The position numbers and the translations under genes are program-made. Of a stretch of DNA of 64,000 bases, positions 50,117-60,616 are shown in pieces (position 1 is the stretch's first letter; each line of letters opens with the position of its first letter). The notes below the pieces were generated by a model. The model did no database searches. It was not told the origin of the DNA and worked only from the letters and a program-made list of their open reading frames with translations. The stretch comes from Azolla caroliniana (taxonomy: Eukaryota; Polypodiophyta). The stretch covers positions 13,578,001 to 13,642,000 of the forward strand of contig JBHGNT010000006.1 of NCBI GenBank assembly GCA_043228905.1. The letters run 5' to 3'.

Positions 50117-50608
50117 TGTTGAGCGAGCAAGCTCAATCGGATCCGGATTGACTGAATAAGCCGGAGCCGGATCGGTATCCGGAATGGAGAACCGGATCGG
50201 TATCCGGAACGGAGAACCGGATGGGTATCTGGAACGGAAAACTAGATCGGTGTCCGGAACTAGGAGTCGGATCGGAGACCAGGATCGTATTGAAACCGGT
50301 AGGCCGTTAGAGGCCTACGGATCCAGCCTAGTACGTAGGCATATTTTTGGGAGTCAGTGACAATCACTCGTATGAGCATTGAAGTACCTGTCAGTCATTT
50401 AGGGACTTGTATAAAAGTGCTATATGAGCACATTCTATGTACATAGAGTTATAGAGTGTTATTTTTTAATAGAGTTTACGTTCTGCTCTCTCTCTCTCTC
50501 TCTCTCCTGCGAATATTCTCCGTGTTAAGCTTCCATTGAAACTTTCTCTGTATTGTTGCTATCCGGTAGACCTGGTTTGTAATACGCTTTTGCACGTTCA
50601 CATTAACA
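50117..50608 (+). repeat. 3' LTR of element E (492 bp)
   Basis: TGTTGAGCG...ACATTAACA after the purine tract (gcttgagggggag). U3 contains about four tandem copies of a 25-26 bp unit (accggatcggtatccggaac) at about 50162-50270. TATA box TATAAAAG at about 50411. CT microsatellite at 50490-50506. Confidence 0.85.
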
Positions 50609-50910
50609 CAAAGTTAATACAATGTGAACCAAGTCGATACTATGTATCGAGTTGACGCTCATAGTGTATCCTCATAAACCATTTCGATACAATGTATTGA
50701 GTTGGTGTTAACAACTCGATACATTGTATCGACTTGGGTCACATTGTATTAACTTTGGGTGTTAACAACTCGATACATTGTATCGACTTGGGTCACATTG
50801 TATCGACTTGGGTGTTAATGTGAATGTGTTGGTGCTCACATTGTACATTATGGACACAACTCGATATAATGTACCGAGTTGGTGTTAACCGTTCGATACA
50901 TTGTATCAAC
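50609..50910. repeat. Tandem/palindromic repeats with GATACATTGTATC
   Basis: A 36-60 bp unit with the self-complementary core tcgatacattgtatcga recurs at about 50634, 50676, 50713, 50768 and 50893, with tcgacttgggtcacattgtat between copies. The run continues past the solo LTR (51718-51740 and near 51807). No gene is seen. Confidence 0.7.
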
Positions 50911-51717
50911 TGACGAGAACTCAACGCTCCTTATCCGCAACGCTCGGCCACAACACCGAGCTTAGAATCATACACAGAAAATGGGAAATAATAAACGACA
51001 CAAAGAAGAGAAGAGTAGGCAAGAGGTTTACGTGGAAAACCCCAAACTAGGGGAAAAAACCACGGCAGTCCACAGGCTGCAAACTATCACTATGTAAGAA
51101 TGTACAACAGTGAGTTCACTGAGGCAACGACCTCGTGCTCACAATCTTCGCCACATGCGGCGGTTACAACTGAGGCAACGACCTCTATCTCTCTCTCTCT
51201 CTCTCTCTGTACACTGTTACGCGCACTAATCTCGTGCAAAACAAGAATGACAACCACAACTAAAAGTTTGCCCTAAGTCATATTTATACTAATATGACTT
51301 TTTGGCTATTTACAAATATAGCCATGATGGACTCTCAGAAAACATATTTACGAATATGTCTCTTCATCCGGTTCTCACCGGGTCTGTACCATTCGGCTCT
51401 CCGTAGTCGGGTACTCCTCATCCGGTCTTCATCGGGTCTATACCATCCGGCTCTCCGTAGCCGGGTACTCCTCATCTGGTCTTCACCGGGTCTGTATCAT
51501 CCGGCTCTCCGTAGCCGGGTACTCCTCATCTGGTCTTCACCGGGTCTATACAATCCGGTCTTCACCGGGTCTGTATCATCCGGCTCTCCGTAGCTAGGTA
51601 CTCCTCATCCGGTCTTCACCGGGTCTATACCATCCGGCTCTCCATAGTCGGGTACTCGTCATCTGGTTTCAGCACTGTTCTTCTCCCTTCCCATCCGGAG
51701 GGACCTGTCTCCCAACA
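50911..51717 (-). mobile_element. Solo copia-type LTR, minus strand, 807 bp, TSD tcaac
   Basis: On the minus strand TGTTGGGAGACAGG...GAGTTCTCGTCA, flanked by tcaac at 50906-50910 and 51718-51722. It includes the plant-LTR-like ggttttccacgtaaacctc stretch, a CT/GA microsatellite (51187-51208) and a 54-bp minisatellite (about 51366-51660). No internal element sequence remains. Confidence 0.85.
51366..51660. repeat. 54-bp minisatellite in the solo LTR
   Basis: Unit ccggctctccgtagccgggt plus 34 nt (tactcctcatctggtcttca and so on), about five copies, one shortened near 51545-51575. As 54 is a multiple of 3, it creates an apparent repetitive reading frame (18-residue period) that is not a gene. 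Confidence 0.85.
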
Positions 51718-52048
51718 TCAACTTGGTTTAAAAAGAACAGGGGGTTGTCACCAAATTGATAAATTGTATGGAATTCATGTTGGCAATGATTCTTTTCGAC
51801 ACAATTCGATATAATATATCGATTTGGTGGTAAAAACTAGACAAATTTCGTAGATTTCATAGAAAATGTAAGTAGTTTAAGGTCAAATTGATCATTGAAA
51901 AACTGGCTTAAACTTGATTTTTAATGTGAAACTAGGACTATTGTGGCCATATTTTATTGCTAAACATGATTTTCATTGCAAACTCCACTTATATAGGACC
52001 ATCGCTTCTATACTTTGTATTTGAAGTCATAAATCTCCAATAATCCCT
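51718..52048. other. AT-rich spacer
   Basis: Continuation of the sequence into which the solo LTR inserted, with one more tcgatataatatatcga palindrome near 51807-51823. No gene is seen. Confidence 0.6.
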
Positions 52049-52474
52049 TTGGTCATGTTCATAATGGCTTACACTCTTTCGCCCAATAGGTCTACCGAAC
52101 ATCAGGAAGGCCGATTAGTAAAGAAGATCTGTCTAAAATACCAGAACTCCCTTGTAGAGAGCTCAAAACATCAAGATTTCACATACTCTCAAAAAGCAAA
52201 GAAATTAATATTTGAGGATGACATGAATAGAAAACCATCAGATGAAGTTAGCCAAAAGCAGATGGTGGAAGTTGTTGGCGGAGAGATGTTGTCCGACAAA
52301 GATAACAGACCATGAGCGGATGATACAATATCTGGACCTGAATTTTTCAAGGAGGCAATTGAAACGTCAAGTAACTACCTTGCATCCAAATATTCAAGGC
52401 CATCACCACCAAAGGTAGCACCAAAGAAGGCTACCATTCAAGCTACACATCCAAAATCTAAAGAAGAAAATGAA
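52049..52474 (+). pseudogene. Unrecognised ORF with one in-frame stop
   Basis: 52049-52315 is open (MAYTLSPNRSTEHQEGRLVK, EDDMNRKPSDEVSQKQMVEV) and ends TGA. The same frame then stays open to 52474 (GPEFFKEAIETSSNYLASKY, SPPKVAPKKATIQATHPKSK) until the copia LTR begins. The bias toward Lys, Glu and Ser looks like a disordered nuclear or host protein. I do not recognise it. It may be an exon cut by the LTR insertion. Confidence 0.35.
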
Positions 52475-52903
52475 TGTTGAGAGACAAGCTCAACTTGAGA
52501 TGAATCGACTAAAGGCCAGTAGGCCGGTCAGCTAAAGAAGCCGACAACCGAAGCGACTGAGGGAAGTCGGCTGAATAAGCCTACACTTGGGTAAGCCTAG
52601 GATAAGGTTGATAGGCCGTTAAAACCTATATTCCTAGTCTTAGTATTAGGAATATTTTAGGGAGTTAGTGTCGTAGGCTCTTTATGAGCATTCAAGTACT
52701 GACGATACTTGTGTCAGCCCACAGTCAGGGCTTGTATAAAAGTGCTCATGGAGCACAAATGTACACAGAGCGTATTATTTTGAATCTGAGTTTTTTGTCT
52801 TCTGCTCTCTCTCTGTCTTTCCCACTCCTGCTTACTGTATTTTCTATTTTTATTTGTGTTTTACCTAACTGTGTTTGAGCTGATTGTGTTGTTCATAAGC
52901 TTC
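52475..52903 (+). repeat. Copia LTR 1, truncated at its 3' end
   Basis: TGTTGAGAGACAAGC... has a TATA box TATAAAAG (about 52736), a CT-rich leader and the ending cataagcttc, where the next LTR starts. About 20-30 bp of the usual end (gcacgtt...aca) is missing. It is related to the LTRs of E, F, G and H. Confidence 0.7.
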
Positions 52904-53289
52904 TGTTGAGAAGAAAGCACAACATGGGCTGGACGGGCTAGATAAGCCGAGAACCGAATAAGATGAAGACCAATCTATTAGGCCTGGATCGAATTAGAGA
53001 TCCGGATCCACGGGGAGCCGGTAGGCCGTTAGAGGCCTACGCTCCTAGTTTAGTAGGTAGTTATATTTTTAGGATTTAGCGTGAGTAGCGCAGTTATGAG
53101 CACTGAAGTGCTCCCTGAGCACAATTGTATGTACAACACACATTATTATTTTGAATCGAGTTTTTTGCCCTTTGCTCACTTTGTCTCTCCTTCGTAGCAT
53201 AATTTCTCTCCATTGATTCTCTGTGTTTTCTATTGCTATCCGGTTGAGCCAGTTGAGTTTTGTTCAGCTTTTGCATGTTAATCTTCTCA
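52904..53289 (+). repeat. Copia LTR 2 (5' LTR of a truncated element)
   Basis: TGTTGAGAAGAAAGC...CTTCTCA, followed directly by the primer site TGGTATCAGAGC (53290-53301). U3 has cggtaggccgttagaggcctac as in E. No clear TATAAAA is seen. The abutment with LTR 1 suggests insertion at its end. Confidence 0.75.
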
Positions 53290-53301
53290 TGGTATCAGAG
53301 C
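53290..53301 (+). promoter_or_regulatory. Primer-binding site (initiator tRNA-Met), copia LTR 2
   Basis: TGGTATCAGAGC abuts the LTR and is the standard initiator-Met primer site of copia elements. Confidence 0.85.
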
Positions 53302-53365
53302 GAGAGGGTTGAGAATCCTCTACCACTGACAAACATTCAACACAATAAAACCCTAATCTCTGGAT

Positions 53366-53488
53366 ATGAATAGACAAGAAGAAAATGGACAAAGGAATGG
53401 GTGGGCTCTTCCGACAGAGAAGTTGGACAAAAGAAACTATATGTGTTGGGAGTACAAGATGCACCAGTACCTGCTTGGGCATAAAATA
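53366..53488 (+). pseudogene. Start of copia gag, truncated
   Basis: ATG at 53366 begins MNRQEENGQRNGWALPTEKL, then NYMCWEYKMHQYLLGHK, matching the gag start of G and H (NYASLSYKMHQYLLGHGY). It breaks at about 53488, where hAT sequence begins. Confidence 0.8.
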
Positions 53489-54561
53489 TAAGAAAACCTA
53501 GTCGTAGAAGGTTTAAGCAAGTCTTTTCCACTAAACTTGCGAAACATGGCCAAAGCATATTGTTTTCTAGTTATGAAACCACTAATCTTCATAGATGATC
53601 GCAAAATGGCATCAATCCAAGCACATTTGGCAATATCCTCCAACAACAAATCAACACAACGGCAAGTGCATCTAGTGTAAATTATAGATGGCCACTCCTT
53701 TTCTATCATATGTCCCGCAACCACACAATTTGCAGCATTATCCATACAAACTTGAACTACATTTGATGGTCCAACTTCAAGAATAGCATCCTTCAAAATT
53801 TTAAATATGTATTCACCTGTCTTGACATGACCACTTGTATCTATTGATTTCAAAAACATTGTGCCATGTAGTGAAGAAGCTAAAACATTAATAATTGGTC
53901 TATTTCTAGTGTCTGACCAACCATCACTAACAATAGTGCATCTATATGTCTTCCAACTCTCTTTCAACAATATAAGATCATGCTCAACATTTACAACTTC
54001 TCCATTAAAATATTTCTTACGCAATTGATAAGCAAAAGGTGCTTTAAACGAAGGACCCACTTTTGAAACAGCCATAAGCATATCATGGAAAAATGAGCTT
54101 TCCACTTTCCGATGTGCAATATCTTCCGCATAAAAAAATCTTGCAATAGCCTCTTCTACCTGTTTCCTCAATGCCAATTCAAAAGACATTGCGAGTGAAC
54201 CACTCGTCTCTATTTTTTGCGTTTTAGTAGCCATTTTATTCATTGAAATGGAACTAGAAATAGAGGCATCTGTAGACGCATCTACATTAGCATTAACAAT
54301 AGTATTACTATTTGCATCTGTTTGTACATCTGAATTCAATTGATCATTTCCATGAACCATTGCATTTTTTAATTGACTCCTCACGATATCACTTGGTTTT
54401 GTGCATTTTTCTACACCTTGTCCTCTTATTCCCAATATATGGGCCCTAATTCGATGAGGGCCACCAACAAAGACATGATTGCATTTCATCAAATGCGTTC
54501 CTTTTGCATTCTTTACTTGAATTAGAACATGTTCCCACTCCAAGCCTTTTTGTCTACCCAT
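53488..54561 (-). pseudogene. hAT-superfamily transposase (DUF659 type), C-terminus missing
   Basis: From 54561: MGRQKGLEWEHVLIQVKNAK and HLMKCNHVFVGGPHRIRAHI is a BED-like zinc finger region, although the usual second Cys is not obvious. A Ser/Asn/Asp linker follows, then a DUF659-like block: LLKESWKTYRCTIVSDGWSD, FLKSIDTSGHVKTGEYIFK, NVVQVCMDNAANCVVAGHMI, TRCTCRCVDLLLEDIAK. About 350 residues are uninterrupted, then the frame enters copia gag sequence in antisense at 53488. The catalytic C-terminal part and the dimerisation domain are absent. Terminal inverted repeats and an 8-bp duplication were not found. Confidence 0.8.
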
Positions 54562-55090
54562 TAGTTCCTAAATTAACGTAAAACGTAAATATCAAAATCT
54601 ATTTATTGTAATTTTTGTGTGTATAAATTTTGTACTACATAGTTTAGTATGTGTGTATAGACATTACACAAATTACTTCAAAATGATAGAAATTATAGAC
54701 AAATTAAAGCAATTACAAGCTTTATTGAATAATTACAGAAATTATAGAATAATTTCATTCTAGAAATTTCAGAAATTATAGAATAATTTCATTCTAGAAA
54801 TTTCAGAAATTTCATTACAGAACTTTAAGCCCTATTATTTAATATTAACCCTAAATATACCTGAAGGCTGAATCTCGTTGGTATGCAGATCGTTTGAGGC
54901 TAGGTGGGAGAGGAGAGGAGAGCGTAACGTTACGTTGATGTGCAGAGGAAAAGGGGGAAAAGGGGAAAAAGAGGGAAAAAACAAAAAAAAGGAAAAAAAA
55001 ACACACGAATATTTAAATATCATTCGTGTTCGTTTTCCAAAGTAGGAAAACGAATGATATGGCAGGCGAACACGAATTTTACGTACTATG
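54562..55090 (-). other. AT-rich 5' flank of the hAT transposase
   Basis: No gene. Contains direct repeats of tagaataatttcattctagaaatttcag (54730-54800), an A/G tract (54950-55000) and an inverted pair cgttttcc...ggaaaacg (55030-55054) with gtgttcg/cgaacac copies, as in hAT subterminal regions. It ends near 55090 against a copia RT fragment. Confidence 0.45.
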
Positions 55091-56640
55091 CTTCCGATAA
55101 TCTGTTGGAACCTTTTCGGGTCGCAGACCTTTCCGGAGTTGGGGCGAAGCTTCATGGTTTTGTCAAGAGGAGTTGAGACAAACTTACGCGACCTTGTTTG
55201 GTTCGGGGCTTATAACACTTATAACCCTTTTGTTCGTCCGAATATCTGACCAATATACACTTGTCGCCTTTCGTGTTCAACTTCCTCAGCTTCTCCTTCG
55301 GCACATGCACATACACGATGCCACCGAAAACCCTCAAGTGTCGTAGATTTGGCTTCCTTCAGAAATACAGCTCATGTGCCAACACTTTTTCTCCGATCCG
55401 ATTCTAGATGTAGACCGCGGTTTGGACTGCTTCGGCCCAAAAGAACTTGGGCATGCTCTTATCTTCTAGCATTGCCTATGTCGCTTCCATAACCGACCGA
55501 TTCTTCCTTTCGGCTACGTCGTTTTGCTCCGGCGTATACTTGCAACTGAATTCGCGCCGAATTCCCATTTGTTGTAGATAACTGTTGAATTGGCTGGAAA
55601 AGTACTCTTTTCCGCCATCCGACCGCAGACATTTGATCTTCCTCTCTGTTTCCCTTTCGACAAGATTTTTGAGGTTCCAGAAACAGTTGAAGACTTCACT
55701 CTTCTTTTCGATGAGGTAGATCCATGTGTGCCGGGTGTAGTCGTCAATGAAGGAGACGAAGTATCGACTCCCGCCAAGACTCACATTCTGTGTCGGTCCC
55801 CATACATCTGAATGTATCAAGTCGACCTTATTTCAGCTCCGATTACGCTCGTTGGGGAAAGGAAGTCGGTGTTGCTTCCCTAGCTAACAAGCTTCACAAA
55901 TTTGGACCTTTCGACCACTAAATTTTGGAAATCCGAACATAACTTGTTTTGATTGCAGGTCTTGAAGCCTTTGGTAGTTGACTTTGCCTACCCACTTATG
56001 CCACAAGTCGACATCCAACTCGACTTTTTGCCCTTTCGCGAACATGGCGGTGCCTATGTGATTGGTGTCGAGGATGAACATCCTCCCATCTCTACGCCCT
56101 TGCGCAATAACTTGGTCTTCTTCCTCGATAAAGCATCCGAGATGCGTGAACAGAACTTGCATCCCCTGGTCGACGATCTGTCCAACCGACACCAGATTCT
56201 TCGTAATTGTCGGTACATGTAACACGTTCATTAGCTTCCTTTTTTGCCCGATGTGGTTGAGGGGAACTTCTCCGACATGTACGATCGGATGCGGAGTGTC
56301 GTCTCCTGTTGCGACTACTCCCAATTGTTCCGGTTTTTCCAAATATGAGAACCACTCTTTATGGTTCCTCATATGGTTTGACACTCCAGAGTCAACGTAC
56401 CACACTTCGTCCGATTTCGGGGTGGTCTTCTTCATAGAGTTCGCTTTGTGTCTTGTCATGAAGGCTACCCCCTTTTCGACTTTTTCGGATCCTTCGGCGT
56501 AGTGCGTCCGTTGCCGATTTCCTTGTTCGGTCGGTCCGGATCCGAATCCAGTTTTATCCAAATCGATGCGCTTCACCAGCACTCGCTCTCCTTGGGGCCT
56601 TTCTTGCCACAATACCAACATTCCGTGGCGTGTTTCCCTT
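55091..56640 (-). pseudogene. Protease, integrase and RT fragment of element H
   Basis: From about 56640: KRIDLDKTGFG, protease EVWYVDSGVSNHM, DLWHKWVGKVNYQRLQDLQS, integrase core HSDVWGPTQNVSLGGSRYFV (Asp), CLRSDGGKEYFSSQF (Asp), KYTPEQNDVAERKNRSVMEA (Glu), stops at about 55470-55475 and 55406, and FGGIVYVHVPKEKLRKLN. At about 55160 it jumps to the RT end (MKLRPNSGKVCDPKRFQQII). About 1 kb of RT, including the YVDD region, is deleted. Confidence 0.87.
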
Positions 56641-57440
56641 GCCAATTCTCGTCGCCTCCTCAACTCCCACTGCTTCCGAAGGGTCCAGAATTGTTGTCGG
56701 CATCACCACAATGCCTTCTTCCTTGCTCCCGTCAGCCGCCTCCATTGTGCGCCGACTTGCCTCGTCCACCATGACCACGGGGCCTATCTCCCTCCGTGTA
56801 CAACATCTTGCTGTCGGCGTGCGTACTCGTCAACACACCCACGTGATTCTCCTCTACAAGGAGCATCGACTGCAAGTCGAAAAATGACAACGTATTCTCC
56901 CTTGTACAAATAGCAGTTCGGAATGCTCCGAACTTCAACGCCATTCCTCTGAGGCAGATCTACACCATTTTGCCCTCCTCAACGTTCACATCAATGGAGG
57001 CGAGGGAGTCGCCGATATCCTTTATCTTGGAGGTGTAGTCAGCCACCGTCATGTCGCGTTGACACACATTGCTCAACACCTATCGAAGTTGGAGCTTCCT
57101 GGCTGTGGTGCTTGCGGCGAAAATCTTTTTCAGATTTCCCCAAGGATCCTTCGGTGTTCTTGCATCCCGAATGTAGCTCAAGAGTTGTTCGCTCAGACAG
57201 GAGGCCAAGCAGTAGAGAACTCTACTCGCCGACTGTTCCTAGGCTAGGAAGTGTCTATGTGGCTATTCGAGTGCTGCATCATTTGCTCCATCGACATAGC
57301 TCTAGTATCCATGTCCGAGCAGGTACTTGTGCATCTTGTACAACCAAGATGCATAGTTACTTATGTTGAGCATCTCAGTTGGAAGCAAACTAGCCATACC
57401 TCTATCCATTTTTTACTTTATGTTCTTCACTGAGATTACG
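56641..57440 (-). pseudogene. Gag of element H, decayed
   Basis: Starts near 57412 with a MDRGM-type N-terminus and LYKMHKYLLGH. Frames shift several times. Recognisable blocks: TENTLSFFDLQSMLLVEENH near 56900-56850, then the knuckle region near 56660-56600 (CWYC-type, frame-shifted). Confidence 0.7.
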
Positions 57441-57510
57441 TTTTTTTTTGTGTCTGTGTTTCGAGCTGAAGTCGATTGTAGAGGTTCTCAACCCTCGCGC
57501 TTTGGTACCA

Positions 57511-57896
57511 TGTAAAATGTAACGTGCGGAAGCTATATGACACATAGAATACCAACAGGAGGAAACAACAGGTTTAATGGAGAGCTTAAGACACGATGTA
57601 CTCGGGAGAGACAAAGAGGGAAAATAACACACAAAAGAAACTGAATTCAAAATAATGTGTAAAACCTCTCTGTACATAGGATGTGCTCAAGGAGCACTTG
57701 TATACAAGTCCGTACGGATTGACAGAAGTACTGACACGTACTTCAATGCTCATAACTGAGCTCCTACACTAACTCCCAAATATATTCCCTCGCAGAATAT
57801 CTGTTCAACGGCCTCCTAGTTTCCGCACCGATCCGGCCTCTTGTTGCGCACCAGTTTATGCACTGGTCCTGCCAATGTTGAGCTTGTATCTCAACA
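57511..57896 (-). repeat. 5' LTR of element H (386 bp)
   Basis: On the minus strand TGTTGAGATACAAGC...ATTTTACA, then the primer site tggtaccaaagcg (57510-57498), a mutated initiator-Met site. TATA-like element near 57700. Confidence 0.82.
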
Positions 57897-58271
57897 GTAA
57901 TCGGCCACAGAAAAATCTTTCTGTCGGACATTGTTGAGCTCCTGTCTGAGTTGCAGCTTCCTGGCCATTGTGCTAGCGGCGAAAATCCTCTTGAGATTCG
58001 CCCACGCGTCCTTTGGCGTCTTAGCATCCCGAATGTAGCTCAAGAGCTTGTCACTCACATAGGACGCTAAGCAATAAAGAACTCTACTTGCCGCTTGTTC
58101 CCAAGCCGAAAAATCTATGTGTGTCGATTCAGGTGCTACATCATTAGATCCTTTGACATAGCTCCAATAACCATGACCAAGCAGATACTGGTGCATCTTG
58201 TACGACAAAGATGCGTAGTTGCTCCTATCGAGCTTCTCAGTCAGTATCAAGCTTTCCATTCCTCTATCCAT
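57897..58271 (-). pseudogene. Gag N-terminal part of element G
   Basis: From 58271: MDRGMESLILTEKLDRSNYA, LSYKMHQYLLGHGYWSYVKG, SAWEQAASRVLYCLASYVSD, SYIRDAKTPKDAWANLKRIF, RKLQLRQELNNVRQKDFSVA. 126 codons are open and cut at ADY by element H. This is the best preserved copia gag in the window. Confidence 0.88.
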
Positions 58272-58375
58272 ATTGTTGCCTTATCTTTTCCGAAAACAAT
58301 AACTTAATCTCTATCTTTGTCGCAATCTTTTTGTGTCGGTTTCAGAGGAGTCTCAACCCTCGTGCTCTGATACCA

Positions 58376-58474
58376 TGTAAAAGAATACGTGTGTGGAAGG
58401 TTATGCATTACAACATAGAGTACACGGTTCGGAAGTACGACAGTTTCGTAAATCACTGAAATCAAAGAGGAGGA

Positions 58475-58505
<31 letters not shown>

Positions 58506-58813
58506 CAGAAATACAAAACTATATTCAAAAATAAATCTCTGCATGTTCTCTCTGTACATACTTGGTGCTCAGTGAGCACCTTTTATACAAGACATGACTA
58601 TCAGGCTGACGCAAGTACTGACAATACTTGACCACTCATAAATGAGCCTTCTACAGTAACTCCCAAAACTATTCCTTACGAGGAATAACGTTCTAACGGC
58701 CTTCCGGTTTAAACACCGCCACGGCCATATTTTGTGTACGGTTTTATGCACCCAGTCTACGTACTGGGTTACGCACCCATTTACGCACCCAATGTTGAGC
58801 TTGTCTCTTAACA
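58376..58813 (-). repeat. 5' LTR of element G (438 bp)
   Basis: On the minus strand TGTTAAGAGACAAGC...TCTTTTACA, followed by the primer site TGGTATCAGAGC (58375-58364). Contains a GA/CT microsatellite (58467-58505) and TATAAAAG (about 58588, minus). It faces LTR 1 (52475), so the copia cluster is convergent. Confidence 0.85.
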
Positions 58814-58817
58814 AATC

Positions 58818-59033
58818 ATGAAAGCATATCGTGAACTGAGAAACCATTTCATTCAATTCGTATGCAATTGTGTAGAACTGGCAAAGCAGTTCTCGCTTGG
58901 GTATCTTGAAGTGAAAAAGTTCGAGGAAGCAAGTGCGGACATCCTAGAATGTTGCAAATTCCCCAGGATCATGGCAGGAATACCACCATGCGGCGGGTCC
59001 ATCAAGGCACAGTGTGAACCCTGCGATTTTTGA
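58818..59033 (+). CDS. Unrecognised small ORF next to element G
   Basis: 71 codons from ATG 58818: MKAYRELRNHFIQFVCNCVE, FSLGYLEVKKFEEASADILE, CCKFPRIMAGIPPCGGSIKA. It begins 4 nt after the LTR of G. Residue use looks like real protein, so it may be an exon of a host gene cut by the copia cluster. Domain unknown. It does not continue the frame at 52474 in an obvious way. Confidence 0.3.
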   Translation: MKAYRELRNHFIQFVCNCVELAKQFSLGYLEVKKFEEASADILECCKFPRIMAGIPPCGGSIKAQCEPCDF

Positions 59034-60616
59034 TGCATCAACCTCCGCAGCGGTTAGACACTGCGTTGAATGGTTGACTTGCCAGGTGGACACAAAAGAT
59101 CAGATGTGGGATTCCGCATCGGGGCCATCCGTATATCAAGGATATGGGTATGGCATGGTGTCGATGTCCTGGTCTTCTGGCAACGCTGGGAAGGGGTTGT
59201 GTTCGGGTTGGTTAACTTCGGGAGGGCTGGGAGGCGCAACGGGGTCAAAGCCCACGTTCGACTGAGTGTCGGGAGCCGGTAACGGCGAGTGGTGAGACTC
59301 CGAACACATTCGCATTCACAAGTGGAAGGATCGCACATTCTACTTGTAGGTTCCTTTTGTAATTATCCAAATATACCCTCTCAACGAAAATTGGTTGCAC
59401 TAGTATCACATGTTCAAAAACTTGATTAGAATTTGTAAAATTAATAAAACATGATATGTCTCCAAATGGAGAACATGTGAAATTCACTCAACTTTGGAAT
59501 TGTTGATATGTTAATGCAATTATAATAAAGTTACAATGGCTCAATATCACACTTTTGTGAGACATGGCAAACACTCAGATGAAGACTTATTTTTGTTTGG
59601 TAAGTTTAGCAAAACTATGAGGTGTAATTGTATCCATGTTAATAAAATGAGTTATAATTAAGAGTTTGACCCATACTCATATCTATATCATTGTTCTTAA
59701 TGTAAGATAGTGAACCTTAGGATAATGTGATTGAAATAACAAAGTTTTTAAAGCTTTCAATACTTCTGTTTAAAGTTGATGCAATCTAATCCTTAGGTGA
59801 TTCTCATGGGATCGAGCTTCGAATGATAATGTTAGTTAAACTACAAGCGTATGAAACATGTGGATATTGATGAGAGGTGTTACTCCAAGGTTGTGCAACT
59901 AATGGGACTGTGTATCATCGTCCATTATCAACACACTGCCCAATCTAAGCAGCAATGGAACACAAACAAACATAACAATTTGATAATTATCAACACACTA
60001 CCCATTCTAAGAAGCAATAGAAGATAAAGAACTATAATATATGGAGAATTATATATTAGACACACTTTGACAATCTCAACAACCCACCTCAATAAACCAA
60101 TTTGACAGTCTTGACGACCATTGACATCACCAACATCGACAGTCTTGAAAGTCTCCAAACTGACAATCTCCACATGTTTGTGTGCCACACATGGCAATGG
60201 GGATAATATGTTCAGGTAAACTTTGACCTGGAAGATTGTCACTATCAATAAGTCATGTTTCCCGAATGCTCGAAATCAGGCTTAAGGTTAAGTAATTCAT
60301 GTTTCTCCATATTAGAGACAACAATAGATGTGCGAAATTAGGCATAAGGTTAAGTAAATCATGTTTCTCCATATTATAGTCAACAATGTATGCGCGAAAT
60401 CAAGCTTAAGGTTAAGTAAGGCTTCCTTACACAATAATTGAATAACATTCACATAGCTTTAATTTTCCGAAATCATAAGTCAACAAACCAATTGTATAGG
60501 AATATAATTGAAACATATAGAACAATGTAAACAATGCACTACACAAATGGAAGAACCCAAATTTTATATTAGAACTTGGAATTCATAAGTTTACAATTCA
60601 TCAGAAAAACATTCTA
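59034..60616. other. Region without recognised gene, short repeats
   Basis: 59034-59290 is GC-richer with overlapping frames on both strands and no domain. 59300-60616 is AT-rich. A 57-bp unit is duplicated at about 59928-60020 (tatcaacacactgcccaatc / tatcaacacactacccattc). A 62-bp unit (cgaaatcaggcttaaggtta and so on, ending tttctccatatta) occurs about 2.4 times at 60264-60420. Confidence 0.5.

Larger units (their letters stand above)
14156..50608 (+). mobile_element. Element E: Ty1/copia element split by element B
   Basis: Gag remnant (14156-14900), protease and integrase (14894-16646), then element B (16647-48211), then RT, RNase H and tail (48212-50079) and 3' LTR (50117-50608). The frame reads YN at the caatg duplication and continues YMVHHYAYM on the other side, proving the split. 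The order PR-IN-RT-RH is diagnostic of copia. The 5' end is missing. Confidence 0.88.
55091..57896 (-). mobile_element. Element H: truncated copia element, minus strand
   Basis: 5' LTR at 57511-57896, primer site, gag, protease, integrase, then an internal deletion joining the integrase end to a short piece of RT (about 55091-55160). Inserted in the gag of element G; the right duplication would be gtaat (57897-57901). The 3' end is lost at the hAT boundary. Confidence 0.85.

Noticed and set aside
51294-51593. Repetitive plus-strand frame with an 18-residue period
   Set aside because: It results from a 54-bp minisatellite (a multiple of 3) within a solo LTR on the minus strand; no start context and no relation to a protein.
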